Below are positions 16,041 through 24,586 of a DNA stretch of 64,000 nt, piece by piece (within the stretch, counting starts at the first letter, position 1; each line of letters begins with the position of its first letter). The stretch is from Actinoallomurus oryzae (lineage in GTDB: Bacteria > Actinomycetota > Actinomycetes > Streptosporangiales > Streptosporangiaceae). The stretch is taken from contig NZ_BAABHF010000010.1 in assembly GCF_039541955.1 (NCBI RefSeq), forward strand, positions 186,001-250,000, written 5' to 3'. A program made the position numbers and the translations under genes. The notes beneath the pieces are model-generated. The model did not search any database, was not told the DNA's origin, and was given only the letters and a program-made list of their open reading frames with translations.

Positions 16041-18758
16041 ATGACCCGCGTGACCGCCGGCTTCTCCCGTACGCACTGGCCCGGAAAACTCCGGCCCTAC
16101 CAGGCGGCGGCGCTGGACCGGCTCGACGCGGCCTGGGCCGGCGGACGCCGGCGTGCGTGGGCGGTGCTCCCGCCGGGGGCGGGCAAGACGCTCATCGGCC
16201 TGGAGGCCGCCCGGCGCCTGGCGCGGAAGGTCGTCGTTCTGGTCCCCAACACCGCGATCCAGAACCAGTGGATCGCGCACTGGCGGCGGTTCACCCCCGC
16301 GACGGCCACCGCGGACGCGGACCGTTCCCTCGGCGCGGACGTCACCGTGCTCACCTACCAGTCGCTGGCGATCTTCGATCCGGACGCCGAGACCGACGAG
16401 GAGGGCCGCGCCCGCGGCCCGATGCGGCGGCTGCACGTCAACGGCCGCGAGCTCATCGAACGGCTGGCCGCCGCCGGGCCGCTCACCCTCGTGCTCGACG
16501 AGTGCCACCACCTGCTCGACGTCTGGGGCCGCCTCGTCGCCGAGGTCCTCGAACGGCTTCCGGACGCGATCGTCCTCGGCCTGACCGGAACCCCGCCGGA
16601 GTCGCTCTCCCCTACCGAGGCCGCGCTGGTCGACACGCTGTTCGGCACGCCGATCCTCGGCGCGTCCACTCCGGCGCTCGTCCGCGAGGGCCACCTCGCG
16701 CCGTTCGCCGAGCTGGCCTGGCTCACCCCGCCCACGGCGGTCGAGGCGGACCACATCGCGGGCGAGACTGAGCGCTTCGCCGAGCTCACGACCGACCTGG
16801 TCACCTCGACCGGCTTCCTGACCTGGCTGGACGCCCGGTTCACCGCGAACACGCACGCGGTCCCCTGGACACGCGTCGAAAGGGACGAACCACGGCTGGC
16901 CGCCGCCGCGCTGCGCATGCACCACGCGGGGCTGCTCGGCCTGCCGCCCGGCGCCCGGGTGCGCGAGGAGCACCGGCACGCGCCGTCCGCCGACGACTGG
17001 GTCGCGCTGCTGGACGACTACGTGAGCAACGCCGCGCCCGGCGCGGACACGGTGGAGGCGATCCGGCGGGCGCTCCCCTCGGTCGGGTACACGCTGACCC
17101 GCCGGGGCGTACGGGCCGCGCGGTCGCCGGTGGACCGGGTCCTGGCGCGCAGCGCCGCCAAGACGCACGCGACCGTGGAGATCGCCGCGGCCGAGGGCGC
17201 GGCGCTCGGCGAACGCCTGCGCGCGCTCGTGCTGTGCGACCACGAGCGCGCCGGGGCGCGGCTGCCCGCCCGGCTGCACGGAGTGCTGGAGCCGGAGGCG
17301 GGCTCGGCCTGGCTCGTGCTCGCCAACCTGGTGGCCGACGAACGCACCGCCCCGCTCGGGCCGATGCTCGTGACCGGCCGTACGGTCGCCGCCGGACCGG
17401 CCACGGCGCGGGCGTTCCTCGCCTGGGCGGACCGGCCGGACCTGGCGCTCACCGAGGACGGCGGCGTGTGCGTCATCGGCGGCTCCTGGTCGGCCCGCAC
17501 CTGGGTCCGCCTGGTCACGGCGTTCTTCGAGGAGGGACGCTGCCGGATCCTCATCGGCACGCGCGCCCTGCTCGGCGAGGGTTGGGACGCCCGCGGCGTC
17601 AACGCGCTCATCGACCTGACCTCGGCCACCACCACGACCTCGGTGGTGCAGACGCGCGGGCGCGCGCTTCGGCTCGACCCGTCCTGGCCGGAGAAGGTGG
17701 CCAACGTCTGGAGCGTCGTCTGCGTCGCCGACGGTCACCCCAAGGGCGCGGCGGACTGGCAGCGGTTCGTCCGCAAGCACCGCGGGTACCTGGCCGCCGC
17801 GCCGGACGGGGAGATCGTGTCCGGGGTGGCGCACGTGGACGCCACGTTCTCCCCGTACGCCCCGCCGGACCCGGGCGAGCTGGACGCGGTGAACGCCGCC
17901 ATGCTCGCGCGGTCCTCGGCGCGCGAGGAGACCCGCGAGGCGTGGCGGCTCGGCACCGGGTTCCGCGACGAACTCGTGCACACCCTCCGGGTCCGCGCGG
18001 CCCGTACGGCTCGCGCGCCGGTCTCCGCGGAGACGGCGCGTCCGGAGCCGCCGCCGGTCGTTCCCGCCGCGGCGTGCGCTGCCCCGGCCCCGCCTCGCCC
18101 GGTGCGCGCCGGCGTGGCGCTCGCCCTGGCGGGTGGCGGTGTGGCGGTACTGCTGCTGACCGTGCTGACCTGGGTCGCCGTGCTGCTCGGCCTGCCCCTG
18201 CTGGCGGCCGGGGCGTACCTGGGCGTGCGCCGCACTCGGGCGCTACGACGGGCGGAACGGCTGCTGGAGGAGGCCGCGGGCGATCCTCCGCTGCTGCGGT
18301 TCGCCTGCGCCGTGGCCGACGGGCTACGCGCCGCGGACCTCTCCCGGCGCGGTGCCGAGGGCGTGGTCGCGCGAGCCGAGCCGGACGGGACCTACCGGTT
18401 CTCCCTGTCCGCCGTGGACACGGCGACCTCCGAACGGTTCGCGCTCGCCCTGGACGAGGTGCTCTCCCCCGTCGCCGCGCCGCGCTACGTCATGCCGAGG
18501 TACGTCCTGCGGTCCGCTCCGGTGCACGAGTGGCTCGCGGGCACCGCGCGGGCGGACGGCGTCGTCTACCACGCGGTACCGGCGGTGCTGGGCCAGAACC
18601 GCGGCCGGGCCACGGCCTTCGCGCAGGCGTGGAACACCTGGATCTCCGCCGGCGAGCCGGTCTACGCCAACACTCCAGAAGGAGAAGGCGTCCTCGCCAC
18701 CCACCGAGGCGAGAACCCACTGTCCGCCACGACCGTCCTGCGCGTCGCCTGGGACTGA
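16041..18758 (+). CDS. Superfamily 2 DEAD/DEAH-type helicase with C-terminal membrane hairpin and unknown domain
   Basis: 905 residues from the ATG at 16041. Walker A PPGAGKT at ~44-50, Walker B variant LDECHH at ~152, motif III LGLTGTPP, and C-terminal helicase motifs GTRALLGEGWD and QTRGRALRLD near 535. A ~260-residue insertion separates the two RecA lobes. After a Pro/Ala linker, residues ~688-730 form two adjacent hydrophobic helices. The last ~170 residues form a soluble domain I do not recognise. No nuclease or methylase motif is visible. Similar proteins are annotated only as DEAD/DEAH helicases. A membrane-tethered nucleic-acid translocase is inferred; role unknown. Confidence 0.85.
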   Translation: MTRVTAGFSRTHWPGKLRPYQAAALDRLDAAWAGGRRRAWAVLPPGAGKTLIGLEAARRLARKVVVLVPNTAIQNQWIAHWRRFTPATATADADRSLGADVTVLTYQSLAIFDPDAETDEEGRARGPMRRLHVNGRELIERLAAAGPLTLVLDECHHLLDVWGRLVAEVLERLPDAIVLGLTGTPPESLSPTEAALVDTLFGTPILGASTPALVREGHLAPFAELAWLTPPTAVEADHIAGETERFAELTTDLVTSTGFLTWLDARFTANTHAVPWTRVERDEPRLAAAALRMHHAGLLGLPPGARVREEHRHAPSADDWVALLDDYVSNAAPGADTVEAIRRALPSVGYTLTRRGVRAARSPVDRVLARSAAKTHATVEIAAAEGAALGERLRALVLCDHERAGARLPARLHGVLEPEAGSAWLVLANLVADERTAPLGPMLVTGRTVAAGPATARAFLAWADRPDLALTEDGGVCVIGGSWSARTWVRLVTAFFEEGRCRILIGTRALLGEGWDARGVNALIDLTSATTTTSVVQTRGRALRLDPSWPEKVANVWSVVCVADGHPKGAADWQRFVRKHRGYLAAAPDGEIVSGVAHVDATFSPYAPPDPGELDAVNAAMLARSSAREETREAWRLGTGFRDELVHTLRVRAARTARAPVSAETARPEPPPVVPAAACAAPAPPRPVRAGVALALAGGGVAVLLLTVLTWVAVLLGLPLLAAGAYLGVRRTRALRRAERLLEEAAGDPPLLRFACAVADGLRAADLSRRGAEGVVARAEPDGTYRFSLSAVDTATSERFALALDEVLSPVAAPRYVMPRYVLRSAPVHEWLAGTARADGVVYHAVPAVLGQNRGRATAFAQAWNTWISAGEPVYANTPEGEGVLATHRGENPLSATTVLRVAWD

Positions 18759-18784
18759 CTCAGGCCTCGACCACCGCGACCTCG
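18741..18784. repeat. Left copy of imperfect 44-bp direct repeat flanking the MMPL operon
   Basis: This segment covers the last codons of the helicase gene plus a DUF397-like tail on the other strand. It matches 22543-22586 at 39 of 44 positions by direct comparison. The two copies bracket the kinase/regulator/MMPL block. Confidence 0.6.
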
Positions 18785-18795
18785 GCCTGGTCGGT
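18760..18795 (-). pseudogene. Relic of a DUF397 C-terminus
   Basis: On the minus strand this reads TDQAEVAVVEA then a stop, matching the typical DUF397 ending and the ends of the two intact DUF397 genes at 22.6 kb (CVEVAVVGA). There is no start or WRKSS-type N-terminus upstream, because the kinase gene occupies that place. I read it as the tail of a DUF397 gene left behind by rearrangement; at 11 codons chance similarity is possible, but the matching repeat at 22.5 kb supports it. Confidence 0.35.
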
Positions 18796-19586
18796 CAGGG
18801 AGCCGTTGCCGGGAAGGTGACCTGGACGGTGGTGCCCTGCCCGGGCGCCGAGGTGACTCCGACCGTGCCGCCGTGCGCGGTCACGATCGCCTCGACGATG
18901 GCCAGACCCAGACCCGACGAGCCACCGCTGTCGCGGCTGCGGCTGGGGTCGGCGCGGTAGAAACGCTCGAAGACGTGCGGCAGATGCTCCGGCGCGATCC
19001 CCTCACCCTCGTCGTGTACCGCGATCGCCACTTGCCCGTCCTGGGAGCCGACGGTCACCGTGACCGGCGTGCCGGGCCGGGTGTGCTGCACCGCGTTGCC
19101 GACGAGGTTGCGCAGCACCTGCTGGATGCGCGGGCTGTCCCCGTCGATGACCGCGTGCGCCACCCCTTGCAGGGTGATGGCCCGGTCGGCGCTGACCACC
19201 TGGGCGTCGTCCACCACCTCGCCGGCCAGCGCCACCACGTCCACCGGCCCGCGGTTCAGCGGCTGGGCCGCGTCGAGGCGGGCCAGCAGCGCCAGTTCGT
19301 CGACGAGCAGCCGCATCCGGCCCACCTCGGCCTGCATCCGTTCCATCGCGTGGTCGAGCTGGTCGGGGTCGCGCAGGCCGCCCTGGACGTACAGGTCGAT
19401 CCAGCCGTGCATGGTCGCCAGCGGCGTGCGCAGCTCATGGCTGGCGTCGGCGACGAAGCTGCGCAACCGGTCCTCGGCCCGTCGCTGGGCGTCGAACGCC
19501 TTCTGGAGCCTGGCGGTGAGCACGCCGGCTCGCGGGCCGGCGAGCAGCGCGACGAGGACCGGCCGCCACCGCGAGGACCGGTTCAC
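18795..19586 (-). CDS. Histidine kinase lacking its sensor and HAMP region (probable internal deletion)
   Basis: 263 residues from the ATG at 19586, whose ATGA overlaps the regulator's stop. The kinase core is complete: FVADASHELRTPLATMHGW (H-box), LLVDELALLARLD, N-box LRNLVGNAVQHT, G1 VHDEGEGIAPEHL, F-box HVFERFYR and G2 SSGLGLAIVEAIV. Family members of this operon type have about 450 residues with two membrane helices and HAMP. Here only ~17 N-terminal residues (MNRSSRWRPVLVALLAG) join directly to what looks like the end of HAMP (LTARLQKAFDAQRRAEDRL). The simplest reading is an in-frame deletion of the sensor. It may be a soluble, signal-blind kinase or a decaying gene. Confidence 0.85.
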   Translation of the reverse strand: MNRSSRWRPVLVALLAGPRAGVLTARLQKAFDAQRRAEDRLRSFVADASHELRTPLATMHGWIDLYVQGGLRDPDQLDHAMERMQAEVGRMRLLVDELALLARLDAAQPLNRGPVDVVALAGEVVDDAQVVSADRAITLQGVAHAVIDGDSPRIQQVLRNLVGNAVQHTRPGTPVTVTVGSQDGQVAIAVHDEGEGIAPEHLPHVFERFYRADPSRSRDSGGSSGLGLAIVEAIVTAHGGTVGVTSAPGQGTTVQVTFPATAP

Positions 19587-20272
19587 CGCCGCACCGGCCG
19601 CAGGCTGTACCCGAACCCCCGTACGGTGTGGATCAACGACGGCCCACCGAAGTCGATCTTGCGACGCAGGTTGGAGACGAAACGCTCGACCACGCCCGCG
19701 TCGCCGCCGAAGTCGTACTGCCAGACGTGATCCAGGATCTGCGCCTTGGAGACCACCCGCCCGGTGTTGGCGAGCAGGTAGCGCAGCAGCCGGAACTCGG
19801 TGGGGGAAAGCTCGACCGGACGCCCGCCCCGGGTCACCACGTGCCGGGCCTCATCCATCTCCAGGTCGCCGCAGCGCAGCACTCCCTCCGGCACCGCCGG
19901 CGGTACGCGGCGGGAACGCCGCAGCAGCGCCTCCAGCCGCGCGGCCACCTCGACGACGTTGAACGGCTTGGTGAGGTAGTCGTCGCCGCCCAGGCGCAGC
20001 CCGCGCACCCGGTCGTCCAGCTCGTCGCGGGCGGTCAGGAACATCACCGGCACGTGGACGTCCCGCGAGCGCAGCAGGTGCAGCAGGTCGAAGCCGTCCG
20101 TGCCGGGCAGCATCACGTCCAGCACGATCGCGTCCGGCGTGCGCGCCTCGATCGCGGCCAGTGCGGCCGGCACGTCACCGGCCGCCTCGACCTCGAACCC
20201 CGCGAACCGCAGCGCGGACAGCAGCAACTCCCGCAGCCCCGGGTCGTCGTCCACCACCAGAATGCGGTCCAC
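19583..20272 (-). CDS. OmpR-type response regulator of the MMPL operon
   Basis: 229 residues from a GTG at 20272 with GAGG immediately upstream, 5 bp after the MMPL stop. Receiver motifs: VVDDDPG, phospho-acceptor Asp in AIVLDVMLPG, LTARDELDDRV and DYLTKPFNVVE. The winged-helix DNA-binding half has ELSPTEFRLLRYLL, VVSKAQILDHVWQ and RFVSNLRRKID. Gene order MMPL-regulator-kinase suggests autoregulation of the transporter operon. Confidence 0.95.
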   Translation of the reverse strand: MDRILVVDDDPGLRELLLSALRFAGFEVEAAGDVPAALAAIEARTPDAIVLDVMLPGTDGFDLLHLLRSRDVHVPVMFLTARDELDDRVRGLRLGGDDYLTKPFNVVEVAARLEALLRRSRRVPPAVPEGVLRCGDLEMDEARHVVTRGGRPVELSPTEFRLLRYLLANTGRVVSKAQILDHVWQYDFGGDAGVVERFVSNLRRKIDFGGPSLIHTVRGFGYSLRPVRR

Positions 20273-20277
20273 GTCCT

Positions 20278-22428
20278 CTATTCCACCATCAGGAGGGAAG
20301 CCCGCCCGCTGAGACGCGCGCCCTCCACATCCAGGTCCGGCAGCACCCGGCCGAGCCACCGCGGCAGCCACCAGGCGCCGTGCCGGGCCAGCGCCAGCAC
20401 CGCCGGCACGAGCGTCATCCGGATCAGGAACGCGTCCAGCAGCACGCCCACCGCGAGCGCGAAGGCCATGGGCTTCAGCGTGGCGTCGCCGTTCGGGATG
20501 AAGCCCGCGAAGACCGAGGTCATGATCAGGGCGGCCGCCGCGACCACGCGCGCCGAGGCCCGGAACCCCTGCCCGACCGCGCGTTGCGGGTCGCGGCTGT
20601 GGGAGTACTCCTCGTGCATGCGGCTGACCAGGAAGACCTCGTAGTCCATCGCCAGGCCGAACAGCACCGCGATGAGGATGATCGGCATGAAGCTGATCAC
20701 GGGCCCGGTGCGCGAGACCCCGATCAGATCGGCGAGCCAGCCCCACTGGAACACCGCGACCACCGCGCCCAGCGTCGCGCCGACCGACAGCAGGAAGCCC
20801 AGCGTCGCCTTCAGCGGCACCACCAGCGACCGGAAGGCCACCATCAGCAGCAGAAAGGCCAGACCCGCGACGACCAGGGCATAGGGCACGAGCTCAGCGC
20901 TCAGCAGCTGGGAGATATCGATGCCGATGGCGGTCACGCCGGTGACCCCCGCGGACTCCCCGCCCGCGGCCTCGAGGCCGGTCACCACTTTTTCGGTACG
21001 TTCGTCGCGCGGCCCGGTCTCGGGGATCACCGTCAGCAGCGCGTACCGGCCGTTGGCGGACAGTTGCGGGCGTCCGGCGGCGACCACCCCGTCCACCGCG
21101 CCGAGCCTCTCGGCCAGCGCCGTGGCGGCGGCCCGCTTGTCGCCTTCGTTGGCCAGGTCGGCCAGGACCAGCAGCGGGCCGTTGAAGCCCGGTCCGAACG
21201 CGGCGGCCGTCAGGTCGTACGCCTGCCGCTGCGTGCTGGCCGCCGGAGCGGAACCGTTGTCGGTGAGCGCGAGGCGCAACCCCGCCGCCGGCAGGGCCAT
21301 GACGCCGAGCGCCGCGACGACGGCGAGCGTCGTGACCAGCGGTCGGCGGGTGACCAGCCGGACCCAGCGCGCGCCCATGGTGGGCCGGCCGTCGGCGGCC
21401 TCGCGCCGGACGGCCCGCGAGCCGGGCTTGGGGCGCAGCCGCTCCCCGGCGAAGCCCAGCACGGCCGGGATCAGGGTGACCGCCACCAGCACCGCGACGA
21501 TCACGGCGGCGGCCGCGGCCAGTCCCATCGCGGTCAGGAACGGGATCCGGACGATGGTCAGCCCGGCCAGGGCGATGACCACGGTGAGGCCGGCGAAGAC
21601 CACCGCGGCGCCGGCCGTGCCGATCGCACGGGCCACGGACTCGTCCACGGGTACGCCGGACGCCAGCTGCGACCGGTGCCGGGCGACGATGAACAGCGCA
21701 TAGTCGATGCCGACCGCCAGCCCCAGCATGAGGGCCAAGGCCGGCGCGGTCGTCGGCAGGGCCAGCATGCCCGCGACGGTGGCCAGGCCGGCGACGGTCG
21801 CGCCCACCCCGAGCAGCGCGGTGAGCAGAGGCAGCCCGGCCGCCACCAGAGAACCGAACGTGATGAGGAGGATGACCAGCGCGATCAGCAACCCTGCGGC
21901 CTCGGCGCCGTGGCCGTCATCACCGGAGCCGTCGCCGTACGCCGACCCGCCGGCCTCCACCCGTAGCCCGGCTTCACGGGCCGGCCGGAACACGTTCTCC
22001 AGCGCTTCGAGGGTGCCGTTCTCCAGGTGGGTGCGGTTCTCGTGGTAGTGCACGTACGCCAGGGCGACGCGACCGTCCGGCGAGACCGTGTTCGTGGTGA
22101 ACGGGTCCACCACCCCGGCCACCTGCGGTGCCTTCGTGGCGGCGGCGAGGGTCTGTTCGATGACGGCTTCGTGCTCGGCGACCTGGTGACCGGCGGGCGC
22201 GACGAACACCACCTGCGCGGTGGCCCCCGACGAGGCGGGGAACTGCTCGGTGACGGTGTCCAGGACCCGCTGGGCACGCGAGCCGGGGATCGAGAAGTCG
22301 TCCTCGTACGAGCCGCCGGCGGTGGCGGCGAGTGTCCCGGCGACGATGAGGGCGGCCAGCCAGGCCACCAGGACGGCCCGGCGGCGCCGATAGGCCGAGG
22401 CACCGAGCCGGTAGAGCAGTGCGGCCAT
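20278..22428 (-). CDS. MMPL/RND-family membrane transporter
   Basis: 716 residues from the ATG at 22428. Two-repeat RND architecture: one N-terminal helix, an extracytoplasmic domain of ~150 residues, six helices, then the same again. Signatures in the membrane part are LGLAVGIDYALFIVARHR (repeat 1) and LFGLAMDYEVFLVSRMHEEY (repeat 2), which contain the Asp-Tyr pair used for proton relay in MmpL proteins. Substrates in actinomycetes are lipids or drug-like molecules; not predictable here. First gene of a three-gene operon with its own regulator and a truncated kinase. Confidence 0.93.
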   Translation of the reverse strand: MAALLYRLGASAYRRRRAVLVAWLAALIVAGTLAATAGGSYEDDFSIPGSRAQRVLDTVTEQFPASSGATAQVVFVAPAGHQVAEHEAVIEQTLAAATKAPQVAGVVDPFTTNTVSPDGRVALAYVHYHENRTHLENGTLEALENVFRPAREAGLRVEAGGSAYGDGSGDDGHGAEAAGLLIALVILLITFGSLVAAGLPLLTALLGVGATVAGLATVAGMLALPTTAPALALMLGLAVGIDYALFIVARHRSQLASGVPVDESVARAIGTAGAAVVFAGLTVVIALAGLTIVRIPFLTAMGLAAAAAVIVAVLVAVTLIPAVLGFAGERLRPKPGSRAVRREAADGRPTMGARWVRLVTRRPLVTTLAVVAALGVMALPAAGLRLALTDNGSAPAASTQRQAYDLTAAAFGPGFNGPLLVLADLANEGDKRAAATALAERLGAVDGVVAAGRPQLSANGRYALLTVIPETGPRDERTEKVVTGLEAAGGESAGVTGVTAIGIDISQLLSAELVPYALVVAGLAFLLLMVAFRSLVVPLKATLGFLLSVGATLGAVVAVFQWGWLADLIGVSRTGPVISFMPIILIAVLFGLAMDYEVFLVSRMHEEYSHSRDPQRAVGQGFRASARVVAAAALIMTSVFAGFIPNGDATLKPMAFALAVGVLLDAFLIRMTLVPAVLALARHGAWWLPRWLGRVLPDLDVEGARLSGRASLLMVE

Positions 22429-22542
22429 GACGGTGGACTCCCAACGATCGTGAATCAGGGAGCCTCATCACACCGCCCATACCTGACGACCTGACGCCCG
22501 CGAACCTGACGGTCGCCTGACGGTCGATCCCCGGCGTTCCCC

Positions 22543-22586
22543 CGCGTGGCCGGGGACTGGCTCAGGCGCCGACCACCGCGACCTCG
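22543..22586. repeat. Right copy of imperfect 44-bp direct repeat flanking the MMPL operon
   Basis: Counterpart of 18741-18784 (39/44 identical). The first ~18 bp resemble the helicase 3' end (Arg-Val-Ala-X-Asp codons) although no helicase is here; the rest overlaps the end of the small DUF397 gene. Confidence 0.6.
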
Positions 22587-22636
22587 ACACACTGGCCGTT
22601 AGAGCTTGAACGGCTGCTCTTCCGCCACTCAGTCAC
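22562..22636 (-). CDS. Minimal DUF397 mini-protein (second copy, 24 residues)
   Basis: A GTG at 22636 overlaps the TGA of the previous DUF397 gene (GTGA) and opens a 24-codon frame, V-TEWRKSSRSSSNGQCVEVAVVGA, that is nearly the same as the core of that gene. DUF397 proteins are small partners of XRE/DUF5753 regulators. The copy arose by a short tandem duplication. Whether it is translated is unknown; its retained frame and coupled start argue for it. Confidence 0.5.
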   Translation of the reverse strand: MTEWRKSSRSSSNGQCVEVAVVGA

Positions 22637-22730
22637 GGTCGGCACCGCCGATCACCGCGACCTCGACGCACTCGCCGTTAGAGCTCGAACGGCTGCTCTT
22701 CTGCCACTCGGCTTTGGACAGGTCAGTCAT
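22629..22730 (-). CDS. DUF397 domain protein (33 residues)
   Basis: The ATG at 22730 lies 8 bp inside the end of the XRE regulator gene. The product has the DUF397 core EWQKSSRSSSNGECVEVAVIGG. It is shorter than typical 60-80-residue members but keeps the conserved WxKSSxS...CVEVA pattern. In actinomycetes such proteins pair with the adjacent XRE-DUF5753 regulator and an anti-sigma-like ATPase, as here; in Streptomyces the pair influences development and antibiotic production. Confidence 0.8.
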   Translation of the reverse strand: MTDLSKAEWQKSSRSSSNGECVEVAVIGGADRD

Positions 22731-23598
22731 CGCCTGTCTCTCCTCTCGCTTGGTACTGACCAGCTACGCGAGTCAGCAGTCGCCGCGTCGCGTCCGGGTT
22801 CAGCGCCAAGGCTCGAAGGTGCTCGTAAAAGCCAGTGTATCGGCGCAATTCGGCATCCTCTTCCAGAAAGCGGTCACCTGCCATGCTGTCGATATAAACC
22901 ACCTGCGGATCGTCCGCGAAGTTCATCACGACGAACGAGCCATGCATCCCCGGGTGCGCGCCGGCGGCGAAGTCGACCACCTGAAACGTCACGTGGGGCG
23001 ACTCCATCGCATTGATGAGATGGAGAAGTTGGTCGCGCATCACCATCGGCCCACCGACGGCCCGATGGAGCGCCGCCTCGTCGCAGATGGCCCAGAGCCG
23101 CAACGGGTCGTCACCCTGGAGCACCGCTTGGCGCTCAATACGAGCCTGGACTCGTCGATCGACCTCGGCTCGGGTCAGTGACGGCATCCCGCCGGGGATG
23201 ACTGCCCGCGCGTACTCCTCCGTCTGGAGCAGGCCGGGGACGTAGAGGCTCTGGTAGTTCCAGACGGAGCGGGCCTCCTGTTCGAACTCGATGTAGGTGC
23301 CGTACTCCTCGGGCAGGTCGTCCGTGTACGGCTGGAGCAGGCCCGGGAAGGCGGCGTCCCTAAGGAGCTTCATCAGGGCGGCGTGCTGGTCGTCCGTCAC
23401 CTCGTACACGGCGAGTAGGGCGTCGAGCGTCCGTACCTGCGGGCGCGCCCTCGCGGTCTCGATGCGGTACAAGGTCGCGGGGTTGATGCCGGTCTTCTCG
23501 CTGACGTAGTCGCGGCTCAGTTCCCTCTCCGCGCGAAGGCGACAGAGGGTTCCGGCCAGACGGCGAAGACGAATTGTCGGACGGGGGCGCGCGGACAT
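22723..23598 (-). CDS. XRE-family regulator with DUF5753 domain
   Basis: 291 residues from the ATG at 23598 with a perfect GGAGG upstream. N-terminal helix-turn-helix (residues ~10-65): LRAERELSRDYVSEKTGINPATLYRIE. The rest is DUF5753: RSVWNYQSLYVPGLLQTEEYARAV, IERQAVLQ, LWAICDEAALHR, HLINAMESPHVTFQVV and VVYIDSMAG. It is divergent from the ATPase gene and translationally overlaps its DUF397 partner, the standard three-part actinobacterial module. Confidence 0.93.
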   Translation of the reverse strand: MSARPRPTIRLRRLAGTLCRLRAERELSRDYVSEKTGINPATLYRIETARARPQVRTLDALLAVYEVTDDQHAALMKLLRDAAFPGLLQPYTDDLPEEYGTYIEFEQEARSVWNYQSLYVPGLLQTEEYARAVIPGGMPSLTRAEVDRRVQARIERQAVLQGDDPLRLWAICDEAALHRAVGGPMVMRDQLLHLINAMESPHVTFQVVDFAAGAHPGMHGSFVVMNFADDPQVVYIDSMAGDRFLEEDAELRRYTGFYEHLRALALNPDATRRLLTRVAGQYQARGETGDD

Positions 23599-23736
23599 TG
23601 AGAGACCTCCGAATCTAGAATTTCTCTATAAAACACGCAATATCTTGCGTTGATCTTGAATGCGGTACCAAACTGGCCCACAGCTAGAGCCTGCCACATG
23701 CCATATGGCGGCGTGTGGCAATTCGGAGGTGATCAC

Positions 23737-24186
23737 ATGGGAATGCCTCGACAGGCGTTCTTTCCGGTAGAAGAAGCCGAGTCGGTAGCGCTTGCCGCGA
23801 CATCCGAGGCCGTGCCGCTCGCGCGGCGGCTCGTCATCGATGTCGCACGTCAGTGGCGCCTGCCCCGCGGGTTCGCCGATGACGCCGAATTGGTCATGTC
23901 GGAATTAACGACCAATGCCATAAAGGCAACGCATCTCTTCTACGCGACCCACGGCCTGGCCGAGACCGGGAACATCAGAATCCGGCTGCGCTGGACGACA
24001 CCGAGCCTCTTCACCGAGATATGGGACGTCAATCCAATGCTTCCCACCCCGAGGAAAGCGAGCGAGGACGACGTCGGCGGACGCGGCCTCGGCATCGTCG
24101 AATTCATCTGCGCGCGATGGGCCGCCGAGCGCTGCGAAGACGGCGGCAAGCTCGTCTGGGCCGAACTACGTCTGCCGAGGACCTGA
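23737..24186 (+). CDS. Anti-sigma-factor-like ATP-binding protein (HATPase_c_2)
   Basis: 149 residues from the ATG at 23737, chosen because it has a full Shine-Dalgarno (GGAGGTGATC). GHKL-type kinase fold: LVMSELTTNAIKAT (N-box), WDVNPMLP (degenerate G1) and GGRGLGIVEFICARW (G2). Family proteins are RsbW-like serine kinases or simple ATP-binding partners. Divergent from the XRE/DUF397 pair; likely part of the same signalling module. Confidence 0.9.
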   Translation: MGMPRQAFFPVEEAESVALAATSEAVPLARRLVIDVARQWRLPRGFADDAELVMSELTTNAIKATHLFYATHGLAETGNIRIRLRWTTPSLFTEIWDVNPMLPTPRKASEDDVGGRGLGIVEFICARWAAERCEDGGKLVWAELRLPRT

Positions 24187-24188
24187 CG

Positions 24189-24542
24189 ATGTTCCCCGCA
24201 CGCCCCGCCCCCGACACGCTGCTCAAGCCGAGCGAGGCCGCACGGCTCCTGGGAGTCCGGCCGACCACGCTGGCGAGCTGGGCCCGGGCCGGCCGGCTCA
24301 CCGCCCAGGCCACCCCCGGCGGTCATCGCCGCTACCGGGCGGCCGACATCTACGCCATCATCGAAGCGTCCGGCGGTACGGACGCGGACGCCTGGAAGGA
24401 CGACGCCGTACGCCTCTACGAACAGGGGTGGAGCATCCGCCAGGTCGCGGAGAAGTTCGACCGCGACTACGGCTCCATTCGCCGCCTGCTCCTCAGGCGG
24501 AAGGTCGGGTTACGGCACCGGGGACACGGTCACCGACCATGA
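24189..24542 (+). CDS. BldC/MerR-type helix-turn-helix regulator with second recombinase-like HTH
   Basis: 117 residues from the ATG at 24189, two bases after the preceding stop. Residues ~8-52 form a MerR/BldC-like winged helix (LKPSEAARLLGVRPTTLASWARAGRL, TPGGHRRYRAADI). Residues ~70-105 form a resolvase-type HTH (LYEQGWSIRQVAEKFDRDYGSIRRLL). No effector domain is present. It is co-transcribed with the ATPase gene and lies just upstream of paired direct repeats at 24.59 kb, possible binding sites. Confidence 0.85.
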   Translation: MFPARPAPDTLLKPSEAARLLGVRPTTLASWARAGRLTAQATPGGHRRYRAADIYAIIEASGGTDADAWKDDAVRLYEQGWSIRQVAEKFDRDYGSIRRLLLRRKVGLRHRGHGHRP

Positions 24543-24586
24543 CCGGGCCGTCACGCGCGACAGGGCCGGCCGCCCGATAAAAAAGG

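Noticed and set aside
16041..18758. Known phage-defence system centred on the helicase
   Set aside because: No nuclease, methylase, or other recognised defence partner is adjacent, and the NERD and Uma2 genes are too far away and too generic to support it.
18741..22586. Transposon origin of the MMPL block
   Set aside because: There is no transposase and no terminal inverted repeat; only the imperfect direct repeats support an insertion.
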